From Paludibacteraceae bacterium (GTDB lineage: Bacteria; Bacteroidota; Bacteroidia; Bacteroidales; Paludibacteraceae): 64,000 bases of DNA. Positions 45,338-54,974 of the stretch are shown in pieces; within the stretch, counting starts at the first letter, position 1; the number at the start of each line of letters is the position of its first letter. The notes beneath the pieces were generated by a model. The model was not told the origin of the DNA, did no database searches, and saw only the letters and a program-made list of their open reading frames with translations. Position numbers and translations under genes: made by a program. The DNA lies in contig CAJOFU010000003.1 in NCBI GenBank assembly GCA_905233935.1, positions 1-64,000 of the forward strand, written 5' to 3'.

Positions 45338-48300
45338 TGAAAAATTTACTTAAAACAGGATTACTGTTGGCAATGCTGGCAGGGAACTCAATAGGAGTCC
45401 TTGCCCAATTGCCATACAATACCACAATGACAGAATCGCACTTCAATGACAGCAAAGTCATTGTTGCGAGCAATAAGGCTTCGTGGAATAATGGAGTTGA
45501 ACTGAAAGGTGGAAACTTTAATTGGGATGATAAGTATATAGTCATTGCACTTAACAGACAAAGTATTCCATATCAGTTGAAGTTCAAATACAAGGTAAGT
45601 TCATGGGCTGCCACGAACCCTAATTGGTACGTGGATGAGAGTGAAGACAATAGCAATTGGTCACGTGTCTGGTCGAACGAGTCAAAGAATACATCATGGA
45701 GCGATGAACAGACTCTTACATTGACCAAATCAACAAAGTATATCAAGTTGTGCTATAGTGGAAACTTGACAGGAACCTATGCCGATATCCGCGTTAGTGA
45801 TCAAAGTTATGTGCATGATCCTATAGTCAATGAAGAAGCAATCAGCTCGTTGGATTTCGGATCCGGGGCTATTAGTTCGGGAAAATCGGAATTGTCATTT
45901 GAAGTAGAATGGTGCAATGTTGAGCCGTTGACTGTTAGTAGCAGCAATCCCGCGTTCTTTACAGTTACGCCGCCTTCGTTCGGAAGGAAAGCAAGCTATG
46001 GCACAGAGGTGATTACGGTTGCTTACAACCGCGACAACGAAGTCAATACGCACAGCGGAACGATTACGTTGGACAACGGCTCGGTTACTAAGACTGTAAC
46101 TGTTCAAGGCACTACTACCAAGCGCCAACAAGCCATTCTTTGGAACAGCGAACTTTCGGCAACCAACTTCACCATGAATGAGGAAGACGAATTGAGCGGT
46201 GTGGCAATTGCAACAGCGGATAACGAAGAGGCTGTGTTAACATACAGCAGTAGCGATGGCGATGTTATTACTGTCTCGGAAGACGGTACGACATTGTATG
46301 CTGTCGGCAAAGGCGTTTCTAACATCACAGTATATGCTGAAGGAAACGATATATATAGTCCGGCTACCGACACCAAACAGTTCACCGTTACTGCTGACAA
46401 AAAACAGTTTATCATTTGGGAGCAAAACCTGTTGAGTTTGAAGACCAATGCCACCCCTAATACAATTGCCTTGACGGCTACTGCCACCAGTGGCGGAGAG
46501 GTCAGTTACGAACTGGAAGAAGGGTCATCGGATTGTGTCACGCTTAGCGGTAAAAATAATGCCACTCTCACCATAACCGGCAAAACGGGAGAAGTATATA
46601 TCATTGCTACTCAAGCAGGTGGAGAGATTAATGGTGAGAAATGGATTAAGGCTACGTATCGTAAACAAATCAAGGTACGTGACCCTAATTCATCGTGTGA
46701 CGAATATGCTTTGGCTGATCAAAGTTTTTCGTTCTCAAAAGGCGACAAAACGACAATGGCATCCAAAGAGTTTACACTCGTAGGCAAACCGACTACACTG
46801 ACATTTACAGGCAAGTGCGGTAGTCTTAAGTACCTATGGTCAGAGCGTGAGCCTATATATGTAGAACAATATGCCAATTTTGGTTCTGGACTTGAGTGGA
46901 AACAGGTGGCTACGGTCACATTAGAAACGAGCAACAAGAACTATGGTCCTTACACGCTCAACGAGACGGCTACGAAGATACGTTTCCGTTCAGGTGAGTA
47001 TGCGGAACAAGATGTGACGAACATCTCTATTCCACGCAAAAAAGAATTGATAGTTAGCGAAGACTATATATCGGAAGATGCAGAAAGAAATGTCAGATGG
47101 TCGAGAACAATATCCGTTTCACGCTCAAATATTGATGTAGTGGATATATCTGTCATAAGTGACGATGAGGCGTGTCAGTTCGGGGTGTCAAAGACTGCAA
47201 TCGGTAGCGATTGTGCCGATATGACAACGGAAACTTTTGAAGTGTTTATCACACCGCGTGAAAAGAACGCCACTTACACAGGAAGCGTCACTATCACCGA
47301 CGGTAAGGATTCGCCTACTCAGCACACAATCAATCTGAGCATCACTGCTGTTGCATTTCACCAAACTATTACAGACTTTGTATTACCCGAAACAGCTTTG
47401 ACAACGGACGATATCAGTGTATCGGCAAAAGCTACCAGCGGCTTAGAGGTCGTTTACCTGAGTTCGGACAGTACGATTGCGTATGTGGAGAATAACCGCT
47501 TGGTCATCCTCACTGCCGGATCGGTATCTATTACCGCTTATCAGGCTGGTGACGATCGCTATGAATCGGTTTCAGATACGAAGACCATCGTTATCGAACT
47601 GACACCTGTGACCATCAGCGAAGTTCCGCAAGCCGGATCAATCGTTGTAGGCGAGTCGCTCGCAGACGCAAGACTCACCGGTGGTGTTGCTTCCGTGGAT
47701 GGTTCGTTCGCATGGAAGGATCCGACCATCGTGCCGGACGAAACAGGAACACAGGCATATACCGTCATCTTTACTCCGGAAAACACGGCATATTACGCCA
47801 CAGCCGAAGTGCAGGTAGAGGTAACTGTTGTGCAAGAGAAGCACTCGCAAACCATCACATGGGAGGACGAGATACCGCAACTCTATGCCGGACAATCGTT
47901 CCAACTGACTGCCACGGCGTCTTCAGGACTTGATGTGCTGTTTGTGAGCTCGGACGAAACGGTTGCTTATATCAATGACGAGAATGTGCTTGTAACCCTT
48001 TCTGCAGGTGCCATCACAATTACTGCTACGCAAGACGGAAACGACTTCTACAATGCAGCTGAACCCATTATACGCGAGATAACTATTTCCAAGCCGCCAA
48101 CGACCTACAGCACGTACGAGAGTGTGTTCTGCGAGGGCGACTCGGTTGAGTACCGCGGCGTGTGGTATTTCGCTGACACACAGGATTCAATTCTGCTTGA
48201 GGAAAAGAATATGCTTGGCGGTGACTCGGTCATTCTGCTTACGCTCACAACGAATCCCGTGTACCTGACAGAGGACAATATGACAACCCGTGTAGGTTTG

Positions 48301-48882
48301 TCTGATACATGGCAGGGAATAGCCGTCAGTGAGTTGCCTGTAGGCGATACGACACTCATCGTACATTACGCCTCAATCAACGGCTGCGACTCGGCTCACG
48401 TACTCCATCTGACCGTTGAGCCGATGATCATCACATACGGCAACGATACAGTACGTTTGTGCTCCGGCGAACGCTACGTATATGAGGGCAAAACCTATCG
48501 CCGCTCTATGGTTGATTCAGTGCGCGTGAGTGAACGCAACCAATTTGGAGGTGACTCCATCGTCGAACTGGTAGTGATCGTCAGCCCGGTTATGCGACTG
48601 ACAGCCAGCAAGACGATCGAACAAGGAGATGAGGTAATGTGGCAGCAGTACGACCTGAGCGAAATGCCTGTGGGCGACACAACCCTCGTGGCATCCTACA
48701 CCTCAGTCAATGGCTGTGACTCGGTTTATGCCCTTAACCTCACCGTTATAGAGAAAGTCAACTCCGCTGTCGGAGAGATTTCCACCGGCAGCCGTAAGAC
48801 ACAGAAAGTGTTCATCAACGGACAACTTTACATTCGTAAGGGAGAGACGTTGTACGATCTGTACGGAAGGAAGGCTGAGTAA
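45337..48882 (+). CDS. Secreted Ig-like and GCDS-repeat surface protein with GTG start (1181 aa)
   Basis: It starts at GTG 45337, overlapping the upstream stop by one base; this opens a clear signal peptide (MKNLLKTGLLLAMLAGNSIGVLAQ) and no suitable ATG follows. The long beta-rich middle contains bacterial Ig-like modules (for example ATASSGLDVLFVSSDETVAYI, repeated near ATATSGGEVSYEL). From about 920 come GCDS-type repeats like those of the 823-aa protein, then the compact sorting tail KVFINGQLYIRKGETLYDLYG. Likely a surface stalk or adhesin. It abuts the convergent pgpH gene with no gap. Confidence 0.83.
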   Translation: MKNLLKTGLLLAMLAGNSIGVLAQLPYNTTMTESHFNDSKVIVASNKASWNNGVELKGGNFNWDDKYIVIALNRQSIPYQLKFKYKVSSWAATNPNWYVDESEDNSNWSRVWSNESKNTSWSDEQTLTLTKSTKYIKLCYSGNLTGTYADIRVSDQSYVHDPIVNEEAISSLDFGSGAISSGKSELSFEVEWCNVEPLTVSSSNPAFFTVTPPSFGRKASYGTEVITVAYNRDNEVNTHSGTITLDNGSVTKTVTVQGTTTKRQQAILWNSELSATNFTMNEEDELSGVAIATADNEEAVLTYSSSDGDVITVSEDGTTLYAVGKGVSNITVYAEGNDIYSPATDTKQFTVTADKKQFIIWEQNLLSLKTNATPNTIALTATATSGGEVSYELEEGSSDCVTLSGKNNATLTITGKTGEVYIIATQAGGEINGEKWIKATYRKQIKVRDPNSSCDEYALADQSFSFSKGDKTTMASKEFTLVGKPTTLTFTGKCGSLKYLWSEREPIYVEQYANFGSGLEWKQVATVTLETSNKNYGPYTLNETATKIRFRSGEYAEQDVTNISIPRKKELIVSEDYISEDAERNVRWSRTISVSRSNIDVVDISVISDDEACQFGVSKTAIGSDCADMTTETFEVFITPREKNATYTGSVTITDGKDSPTQHTINLSITAVAFHQTITDFVLPETALTTDDISVSAKATSGLEVVYLSSDSTIAYVENNRLVILTAGSVSITAYQAGDDRYESVSDTKTIVIELTPVTISEVPQAGSIVVGESLADARLTGGVASVDGSFAWKDPTIVPDETGTQAYTVIFTPENTAYYATAEVQVEVTVVQEKHSQTITWEDEIPQLYAGQSFQLTATASSGLDVLFVSSDETVAYINDENVLVTLSAGAITITATQDGNDFYNAAEPIIREITISKPPTTYSTYESVFCEGDSVEYRGVWYFADTQDSILLEEKNMLGGDSVILLTLTTNPVYLTEDNMTTRVGLSDTWQGIAVSELPVGDTTLIVHYASINGCDSAHVLHLTVEPMIITYGNDTVRLCSGERYVYEGKTYRRSMVDSVRVSERNQFGGDSIVELVVIVSPVMRLTASKTIEQGDEVMWQQYDLSEMPVGDTTLVASYTSVNGCDSVYALNLTVIEKVNSAVGEISTGSRKTQKVFINGQLYIRKGETLYDLYGRKAE

Positions 48883-50805
48883 TTACTTCTGCCCTTCTTC
48901 CTTCGTTTTGTTGAGCGTCGGGTACGCAATACGCTGGTGGTGAATAGCCACCAGTTTTGTTGTAAATACCTCACGGATGGCTTCCACGTCGCTGAACGAG
49001 AGTGGCGTCTCGGCGAACTGACCATCCTGGATCTGCGCGTCAATCATCTGATTAACCATCTCGGCAATCGACTGCTCCGTATATTCCTTCAGGCTGCGGC
49101 TACGTGCCTCAACAGCATCCGCCATCATCAGAATAGCCGTTTCCTTCGTTGTGGGTTTTGGACCGGGATAGCGGAACAAAGACTCATCGATCTTCTCGCC
49201 CGGGTGGGCATTGACCTCGGAGTTATAGAAGTACCGCGTGAGCGATGTACCGTGGTGCGAGGCGATGAACGAACGGATGATCTGCGGCAAGTGATGCTTG
49301 GAGGCAAGAGCCAACCCGTTGCTCACATGCTCAATGACCGTGCGTGCCGCATCAGTATTTGACATCCGGCTTAGCGGATTGTCGCCGCCTTGCTGGTTCT
49401 CGGTGAAGTTCTGCGGTGCCATAAGCTTGCCGATGTCATGGTAAAGTGCGCCGGTACGTACGAGCAGCGCATTGGCATCAATCTTCTTCGCCGCCTCGGT
49501 AGCGAGGTTGCTCACCTGAAGCGTGTGTTGGAACGTACCCGGAGCTTCCTCCGCAAAGCGGTGCATCAGGTCTGAGTTGACGTTCGACAATTCGACAAGC
49601 GTCACGTCGGACACCAAACCGAACATCCGCTCAAACACATAGATCACACCGTAAGCACAAATGATCAACACGGCATTAGCAACAATAAACATATATATGC
49701 GCGGTTGCAGGTGCGTATATGTGCCGGTGGTAGTGAAGGTCAGTGCTGTATAGACAAACGCGTACGCCACACCGGTCAGTATCGCTGTATGAGCCAGATG
49801 AGCGCGCTGCGTCATCTTACGGAGCGAATAGATAACCACTATACCCGCTATGATCTGCGTGAACAGGAACGCAAACGGCGACGGCGTAGCCAGTGACACA
49901 ATCAGTATGGTGATGGCATGTACCGCTAAGCCTGTGCGCGGGTCGTAGAACACCGTCGTCAGAATTCCCAACCATGCAAACGGCACTATATACAGCAGCG
50001 TGTCATCCGACGTGAACCGCAGTATAAGGAACGATGCCGTTATGAAGATAGCTATCAGAAGACAAAAGAACAGGGTCGAGTGCAGTTGCACAAACAGATC
50101 ACGTTTGATGATAGCAAGATACAGCACAAAGAACACAATCAGCAGTACAATAAGCCCCAGGTAACCGATCTGCACATATACTGTCTGCTGACGGGTGATG
50201 TTCTTTTCCGAGTAGGCGCGCGCCAGAGAGGTCAGAATCTGATAGGTCTCTGCGGTAACGATCTCACCGCGGTCGATGATACGCTCACCGCTCTGCACCA
50301 GCCCGAAGGTCTGCGATACCGACTCTATCGCCACTTGGCGGAGGTTGGCGTTGGCTACCGAGTCGGCTACAATGTTCGGTTCATATTGCTCACCGTAACG
50401 CTCATACGCCATCTTAGGCGTCAGCAGATCACTGAGCGGTAACGTAGTGGCTGAGTGACGGTCAGTGCGAATGGCTATACGCTTGTAACCCTCGTTCTGC
50501 AACTTCTCGCGCTCCTCAAGCGTAGAAACAAACACTCCGTTCGGCAACTCGCGCGTGCGGATATAACATGGTGTAATGTCCCGTATGGCTTCTTGTTGCT
50601 CACGCTGAATAGCTGCGTCAGTCTTGTATATCGGGAAGTCAAACTCCGCCGTCACAAGATCATAACCCCAAGGTTTGCCGACCTCGAAGTGGTAGTTGAA
50701 GGCGTTGTTGTAACGCGGAAACAAGTACACCGTCAACACGGCGAGTGCCACATACGTGGTGATGATAAGGATGGTCTTCAGTGTGCGGGACATATCTTTT
50801 ATCAT
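48883..50805 (-). CDS. pgpH: 7TM-HD protein PgpH, predicted cyclic-di-AMP phosphodiesterase (640 aa)
   Basis: Order: one N-terminal span (about 12-31), an extracytoplasmic domain (about 35-200), seven hydrophobic spans (about 205-405), then a cytoplasmic HD domain with HTLQVSNL, the HD pair in ALYHDIGKL and the later SHHGTS. This is the YqfF/PgpH architecture that hydrolyses c-di-AMP in Firmicutes; the Bacteroidetes role is inferred. Two ATGs four codons apart (50805, 50793) are possible starts; both lie in or beside an 8-base repeat tract joining it to lpxB. Confidence 0.93.
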   Translation of the reverse strand: MIKDMSRTLKTILIITTYVALAVLTVYLFPRYNNAFNYHFEVGKPWGYDLVTAEFDFPIYKTDAAIQREQQEAIRDITPCYIRTRELPNGVFVSTLEEREKLQNEGYKRIAIRTDRHSATTLPLSDLLTPKMAYERYGEQYEPNIVADSVANANLRQVAIESVSQTFGLVQSGERIIDRGEIVTAETYQILTSLARAYSEKNITRQQTVYVQIGYLGLIVLLIVFFVLYLAIIKRDLFVQLHSTLFFCLLIAIFITASFLILRFTSDDTLLYIVPFAWLGILTTVFYDPRTGLAVHAITILIVSLATPSPFAFLFTQIIAGIVVIYSLRKMTQRAHLAHTAILTGVAYAFVYTALTFTTTGTYTHLQPRIYMFIVANAVLIICAYGVIYVFERMFGLVSDVTLVELSNVNSDLMHRFAEEAPGTFQHTLQVSNLATEAAKKIDANALLVRTGALYHDIGKLMAPQNFTENQQGGDNPLSRMSNTDAARTVIEHVSNGLALASKHHLPQIIRSFIASHHGTSLTRYFYNSEVNAHPGEKIDESLFRYPGPKPTTKETAILMMADAVEARSRSLKEYTEQSIAEMVNQMIDAQIQDGQFAETPLSFSDVEAIREVFTTKLVAIHHQRIAYPTLNKTKEEGQK

Positions 50806-50842
50806 TTATTCATTTTCTCATTTACCATTTTCGCATTTGTTG
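50796..50842. repeat. Eight-base-period tract spanning the lpxB/pgpH junction
   Basis: Read on the minus strand: AAATGCGA, AAATGGTA, AATGAGAA, AATGAATA, AATGATAA, AAGATATG. It includes the lpxB 3' end and stop and the pgpH start codons. Confidence 0.75.
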
Positions 50843-51948
50843 CAAATGATGGCTGCGGCGGTTTGGGCTGCACGGCTGTCGCCTAATATACGCTTGACTT
50901 CGTCATAACCGCTGCGAATATGCCTTGCGTACGCGTCATCAGTGAGCAAACGATGGAGTTCGTCGCGCACGGTCTCATCGGTAAATTCGTACGCTAACAA
51001 CTCTTTGATCACTTCCCTTTTTGCTACAATATTCACCAGTGTGAAATGCGGTATCTTGAATAGTATCGGTCGCATCAAATTCAACAAGTGTCCGCACGCC
51101 ACATGATACACCGCAACCTGTGGGCAGCCCAACAATGCTGTTTCCAAGGTAGCCGTCCCCGAGTTCACCACAGCAGCCTTCGCGCCACGAACCACATTAT
51201 ATGTATCTTCCCTAAGTGTCACAGCCTTATGCCCTGCACACAACCGCTCATATACTTCCCGTTCTATCCCGGGAGCTTGTGTCACTACGATCTGCTCTAT
51301 ACCCGGCACATCGCGTATAGCCAGCTCTGCTCCGGCAAGCATCTTCGGCAGACAGTTCTCTATCTCATGTCTTCTGCTCCCCGGCAATACCGCCACATAG
51401 TCTTTCTGAATCCTGAATCCTGAATCCTGAATCCTGAATCCTTCCACCGCTTCCACCGTCGGGTTGCCTACGTACGTGCACTCATAGCCATACCGCGCGT
51501 AGAACTCCGGCTCAAACGGAAAGATTCCTAATATCCTGTCGCAGTACTTGCCTATATCATGCACCCGCCACTGTTTCCAAGCCCAGATCTTCGGAGGGAT
51601 ATAGTACGTTACCTTCGTCTTGGGCAAATGGTGCTTTGCGAACTTAGCCATCCGTAGATTGAATCCCGGGTAGTCTATCAGTATCAGTTCGTCAGGGCGC
51701 TCGCTCAGTATAGCCTTTTGGGTTATGCGGATATTGTTGCGCACATCTTTCAGGTGCATCAGTACCGCCACATACCCCATATATGCCATCTTCGAATAGT
51801 GCTGATACAGTCGGCAACCTTCCGCTTGCATCTTGTCACCGCCCAAACCGGCAAAGGTAGCCTCGCTGTCAATTTCCCGCAAAGCGGCTATCAGCCTGGC
51901 GGCATGCATGTCACCTGACGCTTCACCGGCTATGAGGAAGTATTTCAT
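50818..51948 (-). CDS. lpxB: Lipid-A-disaccharide synthase (376 aa)
   Basis: Joins UDP-diacylglucosamine and lipid X to form the lipid A disaccharide at the inner membrane. Seen: AGEASGDMHAARL at the N-terminus, the GNPTVEAV substrate region, LLPGSRRHE and a C-terminal NSGTATLE donor-site segment. Between GNPTVEAVE and the PGSR motif an insertion encoded by five perfect GATTCAG heptamers gives GFRIQDSGFRIQ in a surface loop. Otherwise length and motifs are normal. It lies in a minus-strand run with a small membrane protein and SurE. Confidence 0.95.
   Translation of the reverse strand: MKYFLIAGEASGDMHAARLIAALREIDSEATFAGLGGDKMQAEGCRLYQHYSKMAYMGYVAVLMHLKDVRNNIRITQKAILSERPDELILIDYPGFNLRMAKFAKHHLPKTKVTYYIPPKIWAWKQWRVHDIGKYCDRILGIFPFEPEFYARYGYECTYVGNPTVEAVEGFRIQDSGFRIQKDYVAVLPGSRRHEIENCLPKMLAGAELAIRDVPGIEQIVVTQAPGIEREVYERLCAGHKAVTLREDTYNVVRGAKAAVVNSGTATLETALLGCPQVAVYHVACGHLLNLMRPILFKIPHFTLVNIVAKREVIKELLAYEFTDETVRDELHRLLTDDAYARHIRSGYDEVKRILGDSRAAQTAAAIICNKCENGK
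51406..51440. repeat. Five perfect heptamers inside lpxB
   Basis: CTGAATC x5 (GATTCAG on the coding strand), 35 bases, coding in three successive frames as GFRIQDSGFRIQ. Confidence 0.95.
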
Positions 51949-51951
51949 CGC

Positions 51952-51983
51952 AACAATTTAACCGTTTAACAGCTTAACATCTA
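51952..51983. repeat. Octamer tract between the small membrane protein gene and lpxB
   Basis: AACAATTT, AACCGTTT, AACAGCTT, AACATCTA. Two units are identical to those at 62563-62602. Confidence 0.85.
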
Positions 51984-52259
51984 CAACAAAAGTATAGCCG
52001 CTGCCATATAAGGAATAATCCCAAGAACGATCCCCTTGGCAATTCGCCACAGATTGAACTCGTACAGCAGAAACATCGCTGCCATATCCACAAACGTACT
52101 AAGCAGCATCATTTGTCCTATGACAGGTTTGAGCGTTTCGAACATCCCTTCTTGCCACAGAAACTGCAAACTGATTGTGTGGGCATAAGCCAGACAAAAC
52201 AAGGCCGGTAACAATAGCCCGATCAAGGCTCCCAACCATATTGTATCCCAACGCTTCAT
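51981..52259 (-). CDS. Small integral membrane protein (92 aa)
   Basis: Three hydrophobic spans (about 8-28, 45-65 and 70-92) with few polar residues; the start chosen is the ATG at 52257-52259 (MKRWDTIWLG), preceded by an in-frame GTG. It sits between surE and lpxB, a position where I expect a conserved uncharacterised membrane protein in Bacteroidales (from memory). No catalytic motif is visible. Octamer and heptamer tracts border it on both sides. Confidence 0.8.
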   Translation of the reverse strand: MKRWDTIWLGALIGLLLPALFCLAYAHTISLQFLWQEGMFETLKPVIGQMMLLSTFVDMAAMFLLYEFNLWRIAKGIVLGIIPYMAAAILLL

Positions 52260-52274
52260 CACTCAATCTCTCTA

Positions 52275-52323
52275 AACGCTAAACGACTCTCAATACTCAA
52301 CATTAAACACTCAACATTTTATA
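52275..52323. repeat. Heptad tract between surE and the small membrane protein gene
   Basis: AACGCTA, AACGACT, CTCAATA, CTCAACA, TTAAACA, CTCAACA, TTTTATA: 49 bases, the last unit containing the surE stop codon. Confidence 0.85.
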
Positions 52324-53065
52324 GCATCTGATACGCCGTCAGATCCAGGCTCGTAGGCGTAATACTGATGCGGTGATGCGCTATCGCATATTCATCTGTA
52401 TCCTCAGCTTCCGGCTCGTGGTTGATATACGTGCCTACAAGCGTGTAGTACGTACGCCCCTGTTCGTCAACGTGCGGTGCTAACTCCTTCTCCCAGTGTC
52501 CCATAGCTTGCCGCGTCCACTGTATTCCTTCGATCGGTCCTATCGGGAAATTCACATTGTAGCAAATCCCGTACGGCATCCCTTCTTCCAACAGATGACG
52601 GGTAATCTCGGGGATATACTTTTCCGCATAACTCAGGTCTATATCCATTGAGTGGTCGTTGTACGAGAATCCTATCGCCGGAATCCCGTGCTCGGCTGCC
52701 ACCAGACATGCACCCATCGTGCCCGAGTAGATAACATTGACCGAGGCGTTCGAACCGTGGTTGATACCCGACACCAGCAGATCAATCTTCTTCTCATCAC
52801 CCTCGTACAGCGCATTGATAGCCAGTTTCAAAGCGTCCGCCGGTGTGCCGTTGGTCGTATAGATCTCCGCCTCGCTAAGCCCGTACTCCGAGCCGTCAAT
52901 CCTCGTCAGGTACATCGGTCTGTTGACGGTTATACCTACGCCGTAACCGCTACGCGGACCATCTGGTGCAATCACCGTCACGTGTCCCAGTGGCAACATC
53001 GTCTTCACCAACGTCAGTATCCCCTGCGTTCCCCAACCGTCATCGTTCGTAATCAAAATATTCAT
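52319..53065 (-). CDS. surE: 5'-nucleotidase SurE (248 aa)
   Basis: Metal-dependent nucleoside monophosphate phosphatase. The start at 53065 gives the exact family N-terminus MNILITNDDG and overlaps the upstream stop as ATGA. Seen: NDDG metal site, GPRSGYG, SGINHGSNASVN and the YSGT loop. Length is normal. Part of the minus-strand run that also carries lpxB and a phosphohexomutase. Confidence 0.95.
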   Translation of the reverse strand: MNILITNDDGWGTQGILTLVKTMLPLGHVTVIAPDGPRSGYGVGITVNRPMYLTRIDGSEYGLSEAEIYTTNGTPADALKLAINALYEGDEKKIDLLVSGINHGSNASVNVIYSGTMGACLVAAEHGIPAIGFSYNDHSMDIDLSYAEKYIPEITRHLLEEGMPYGICYNVNFPIGPIEGIQWTRQAMGHWEKELAPHVDEQGRTYYTLVGTYINHEPEAEDTDEYAIAHHRISITPTSLDLTAYQML

Positions 53066-54426
53066 ATCGCGTCCTTTATCATTTGTGCCAGTTTGTCTGC
53101 CTCCTCTACGGTGTGTGCCTCGCTGTAGATGCGGATAATAGGCTCGGTATTCGACTTGCGGAGATGTACCCAACCGTCGGCAAAATCGATCTTCACACCG
53201 TCAATCGTTGTGATGCGCTCGTTGGCATATTTCTGCTTGATGCGCTCGAGCAAGGCATCTACATCCATCTCCGGCGTCAGGTCAATCCTGTTCTTGGATA
53301 TGAAGTATTCGGGGTAGGTCTTTCTCAGTTCGCTCACCTTCATGCCGCTGTGTGCCAGATGGCTCAGGAACAATGCCACGCCCACCAGTGCATCTCTGCC
53401 GTAGTGGCTTGCGGGATAGATCACGCCGCCGTTGCCCTCACCGCCGATCACTGCACCGTTCTTGCGCATCAGCGTCGTCACATTCACCTCGCCTACCGCC
53501 GATGCCTCGTACGTGCCGCCGTAACGCTTGGTTACATCCGCCAGCGCACGACTCGACGACAGGTTGCTCACTGTGTTACCCGGCGTGTGTTTCAATACGT
53601 AATCCGCTACGCTCACCAAGGTATATTCCTCGCCGAACATGTCGCCGTTCTCGCAGATGATTGCCAACCGATCCACATCGGGGTCAACAACAAATCCTAC
53701 ATCAGCCTTGCCCTCTTTCAGCAGGTCACTTATCTGCGTCAGGTGCTGCGGTATCGGTTCGGGGTTGTGCGGGAAATGTCCGTCTGGAGTGCAGTTCAGG
53801 CGGATAATATTCTTTACGCCCAACGCCTCTAACATCGCCGGTATAGCCAAACCGCCTACAGAGTTCACGCAGTCGATGGCAACGGTGAAATTCGCCTTCT
53901 GAATAGCCTCGGTATCCACCAACTTCAGATTCAACACATTCTGCACGTGGTAGGGTAGGTAATCCTTGTGCTCTATACTGCCCAAAGCGTCAATCTCTGC
54001 GAACACAAAGTCCTCTTTCTCGGCGATAGCCAGCACCTCTTTGCCCTCTTTGTCCGACAGGAACTCTCCCTTCTCGTTCAGCAACTTCAACGCGTTCCAC
54101 TGCATCGGGTTGTGACTTGCTGTCAGAATGATTCCTCCGGCAGCTTTTTCGCCTATTACAGCCAGTTCGGTAGTCGGCGTGGTCGCCAGACCGATGTTCA
54201 CCACCCGGTAACCCATTCCGCTCAGCGTGGCGCTGACTAACATATCCACCATCTGCCCGCTGATGCGCGCATCACGGCCTACGATCAACGTCTTGTTCTC
54301 GGGCATTGCCTTGCGCCGTTGTGTGGCATAAGCCGCACTGAATCGAACGATATCAACGGGATTCAATCCCTCTCCCACGCGACCGCCTATCGTGCCGCGT
54401 ATTCCTGAAATACTCTTTACTAACAT
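53062..54426 (-). CDS. glmM: Phosphohexomutase, probable phosphoglucosamine mutase (454 aa)
   Basis: Alpha-D-phosphohexomutase. Active-site phosphoserine loop TASHNP, metal loop DPDVDRLAI and sugar-binding EGNGGVI are intact; the C-terminal phosphate-binding segment is RKSNTEPIIRIYSE. The N-terminus SISGIRGTIGG resembles GlmM, which makes glucosamine-1-phosphate for peptidoglycan and LPS, but phosphomannomutase/phosphoglucomutase activity cannot be excluded. The start chosen is ATG 54424-54426; a TTG two codons upstream is possible. Two bases follow the upstream stop. Confidence 0.9.
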   Translation of the reverse strand: MLVKSISGIRGTIGGRVGEGLNPVDIVRFSAAYATQRRKAMPENKTLIVGRDARISGQMVDMLVSATLSGMGYRVVNIGLATTPTTELAVIGEKAAGGIILTASHNPMQWNALKLLNEKGEFLSDKEGKEVLAIAEKEDFVFAEIDALGSIEHKDYLPYHVQNVLNLKLVDTEAIQKANFTVAIDCVNSVGGLAIPAMLEALGVKNIIRLNCTPDGHFPHNPEPIPQHLTQISDLLKEGKADVGFVVDPDVDRLAIICENGDMFGEEYTLVSVADYVLKHTPGNTVSNLSSSRALADVTKRYGGTYEASAVGEVNVTTLMRKNGAVIGGEGNGGVIYPASHYGRDALVGVALFLSHLAHSGMKVSELRKTYPEYFISKNRIDLTPEMDVDALLERIKQKYANERITTIDGVKIDFADGWVHLRKSNTEPIIRIYSEAHTVEEADKLAQMIKDAI

Positions 54427-54428
54427 AA

Positions 54429-54974
54429 TCAATATCTCGGTATTTGAATATACATGTCATAACCGTACGGTGTCACCGTACTTTTCGCCTCATCGAATCC
54501 CTGCTTACTCGGGCAGATGATCTTGCACGCAGCACCGGAATGTTTCATCAGCCGCACAGCCTCGTGCCAACCGACACACGCATTTGTGTAATCAATCTGG
54601 TAGTCAAACTCGGTCGGATACGCTTGTTCCGAGGTGTTCATGTACCGTGACGTATCGGCTATCTCAGTCAAGCTGTAACGGATGTATCGCACAAGGATCT
54701 TGTCACCCATTTTCACCGAATAACTCGTATCACCGCGTTCAACAAGATGGAAATACAAATCGTCGTACCCCGCTACTTTCAAGTAGTCTTTCTCTTTCCA
54801 CACGCTCTCATCGGGGTATTCATAAATAATGTTAATACCCTGACGCTTAATGAATTTCTCAATCAGTTTATCCTCCGCGTTTCTCTTGGCAGAGTAACTG
54901 TTCTGGTTGCACGATGTCATTACCGCTGCCAACAGCAGCAGACATCCCAAAATCGTATTTATTCTCATATTCAT
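54429..54974 (-). CDS. FKBP-like lipoprotein, DUF4827 type (181 aa)
   Basis: Lipobox VMTSC (Cys about 22) marks a lipoprotein. The rest matches my memory of the Bacteroidetes DUF4827 family, an FKBP-like fold (GDKILVRYIRYSL; ACVGWHEAVRLMKHSGAACKIICPS is the flap and hydrophobic pocket region). Peptidyl-prolyl isomerase activity is unproven. The start overlaps the stop of the next FKBP-like gene upstream (ATGA). Two such proteins in a row suggest a periplasmic folding pair. Confidence 0.83.
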   Translation of the reverse strand: MNMRINTILGCLLLLAAVMTSCNQNSYSAKRNAEDKLIEKFIKRQGINIIYEYPDESVWKEKDYLKVAGYDDLYFHLVERGDTSYSVKMGDKILVRYIRYSLTEIADTSRYMNTSEQAYPTEFDYQIDYTNACVGWHEAVRLMKHSGAACKIICPSKQGFDEAKSTVTPYGYDMYIQIPRY

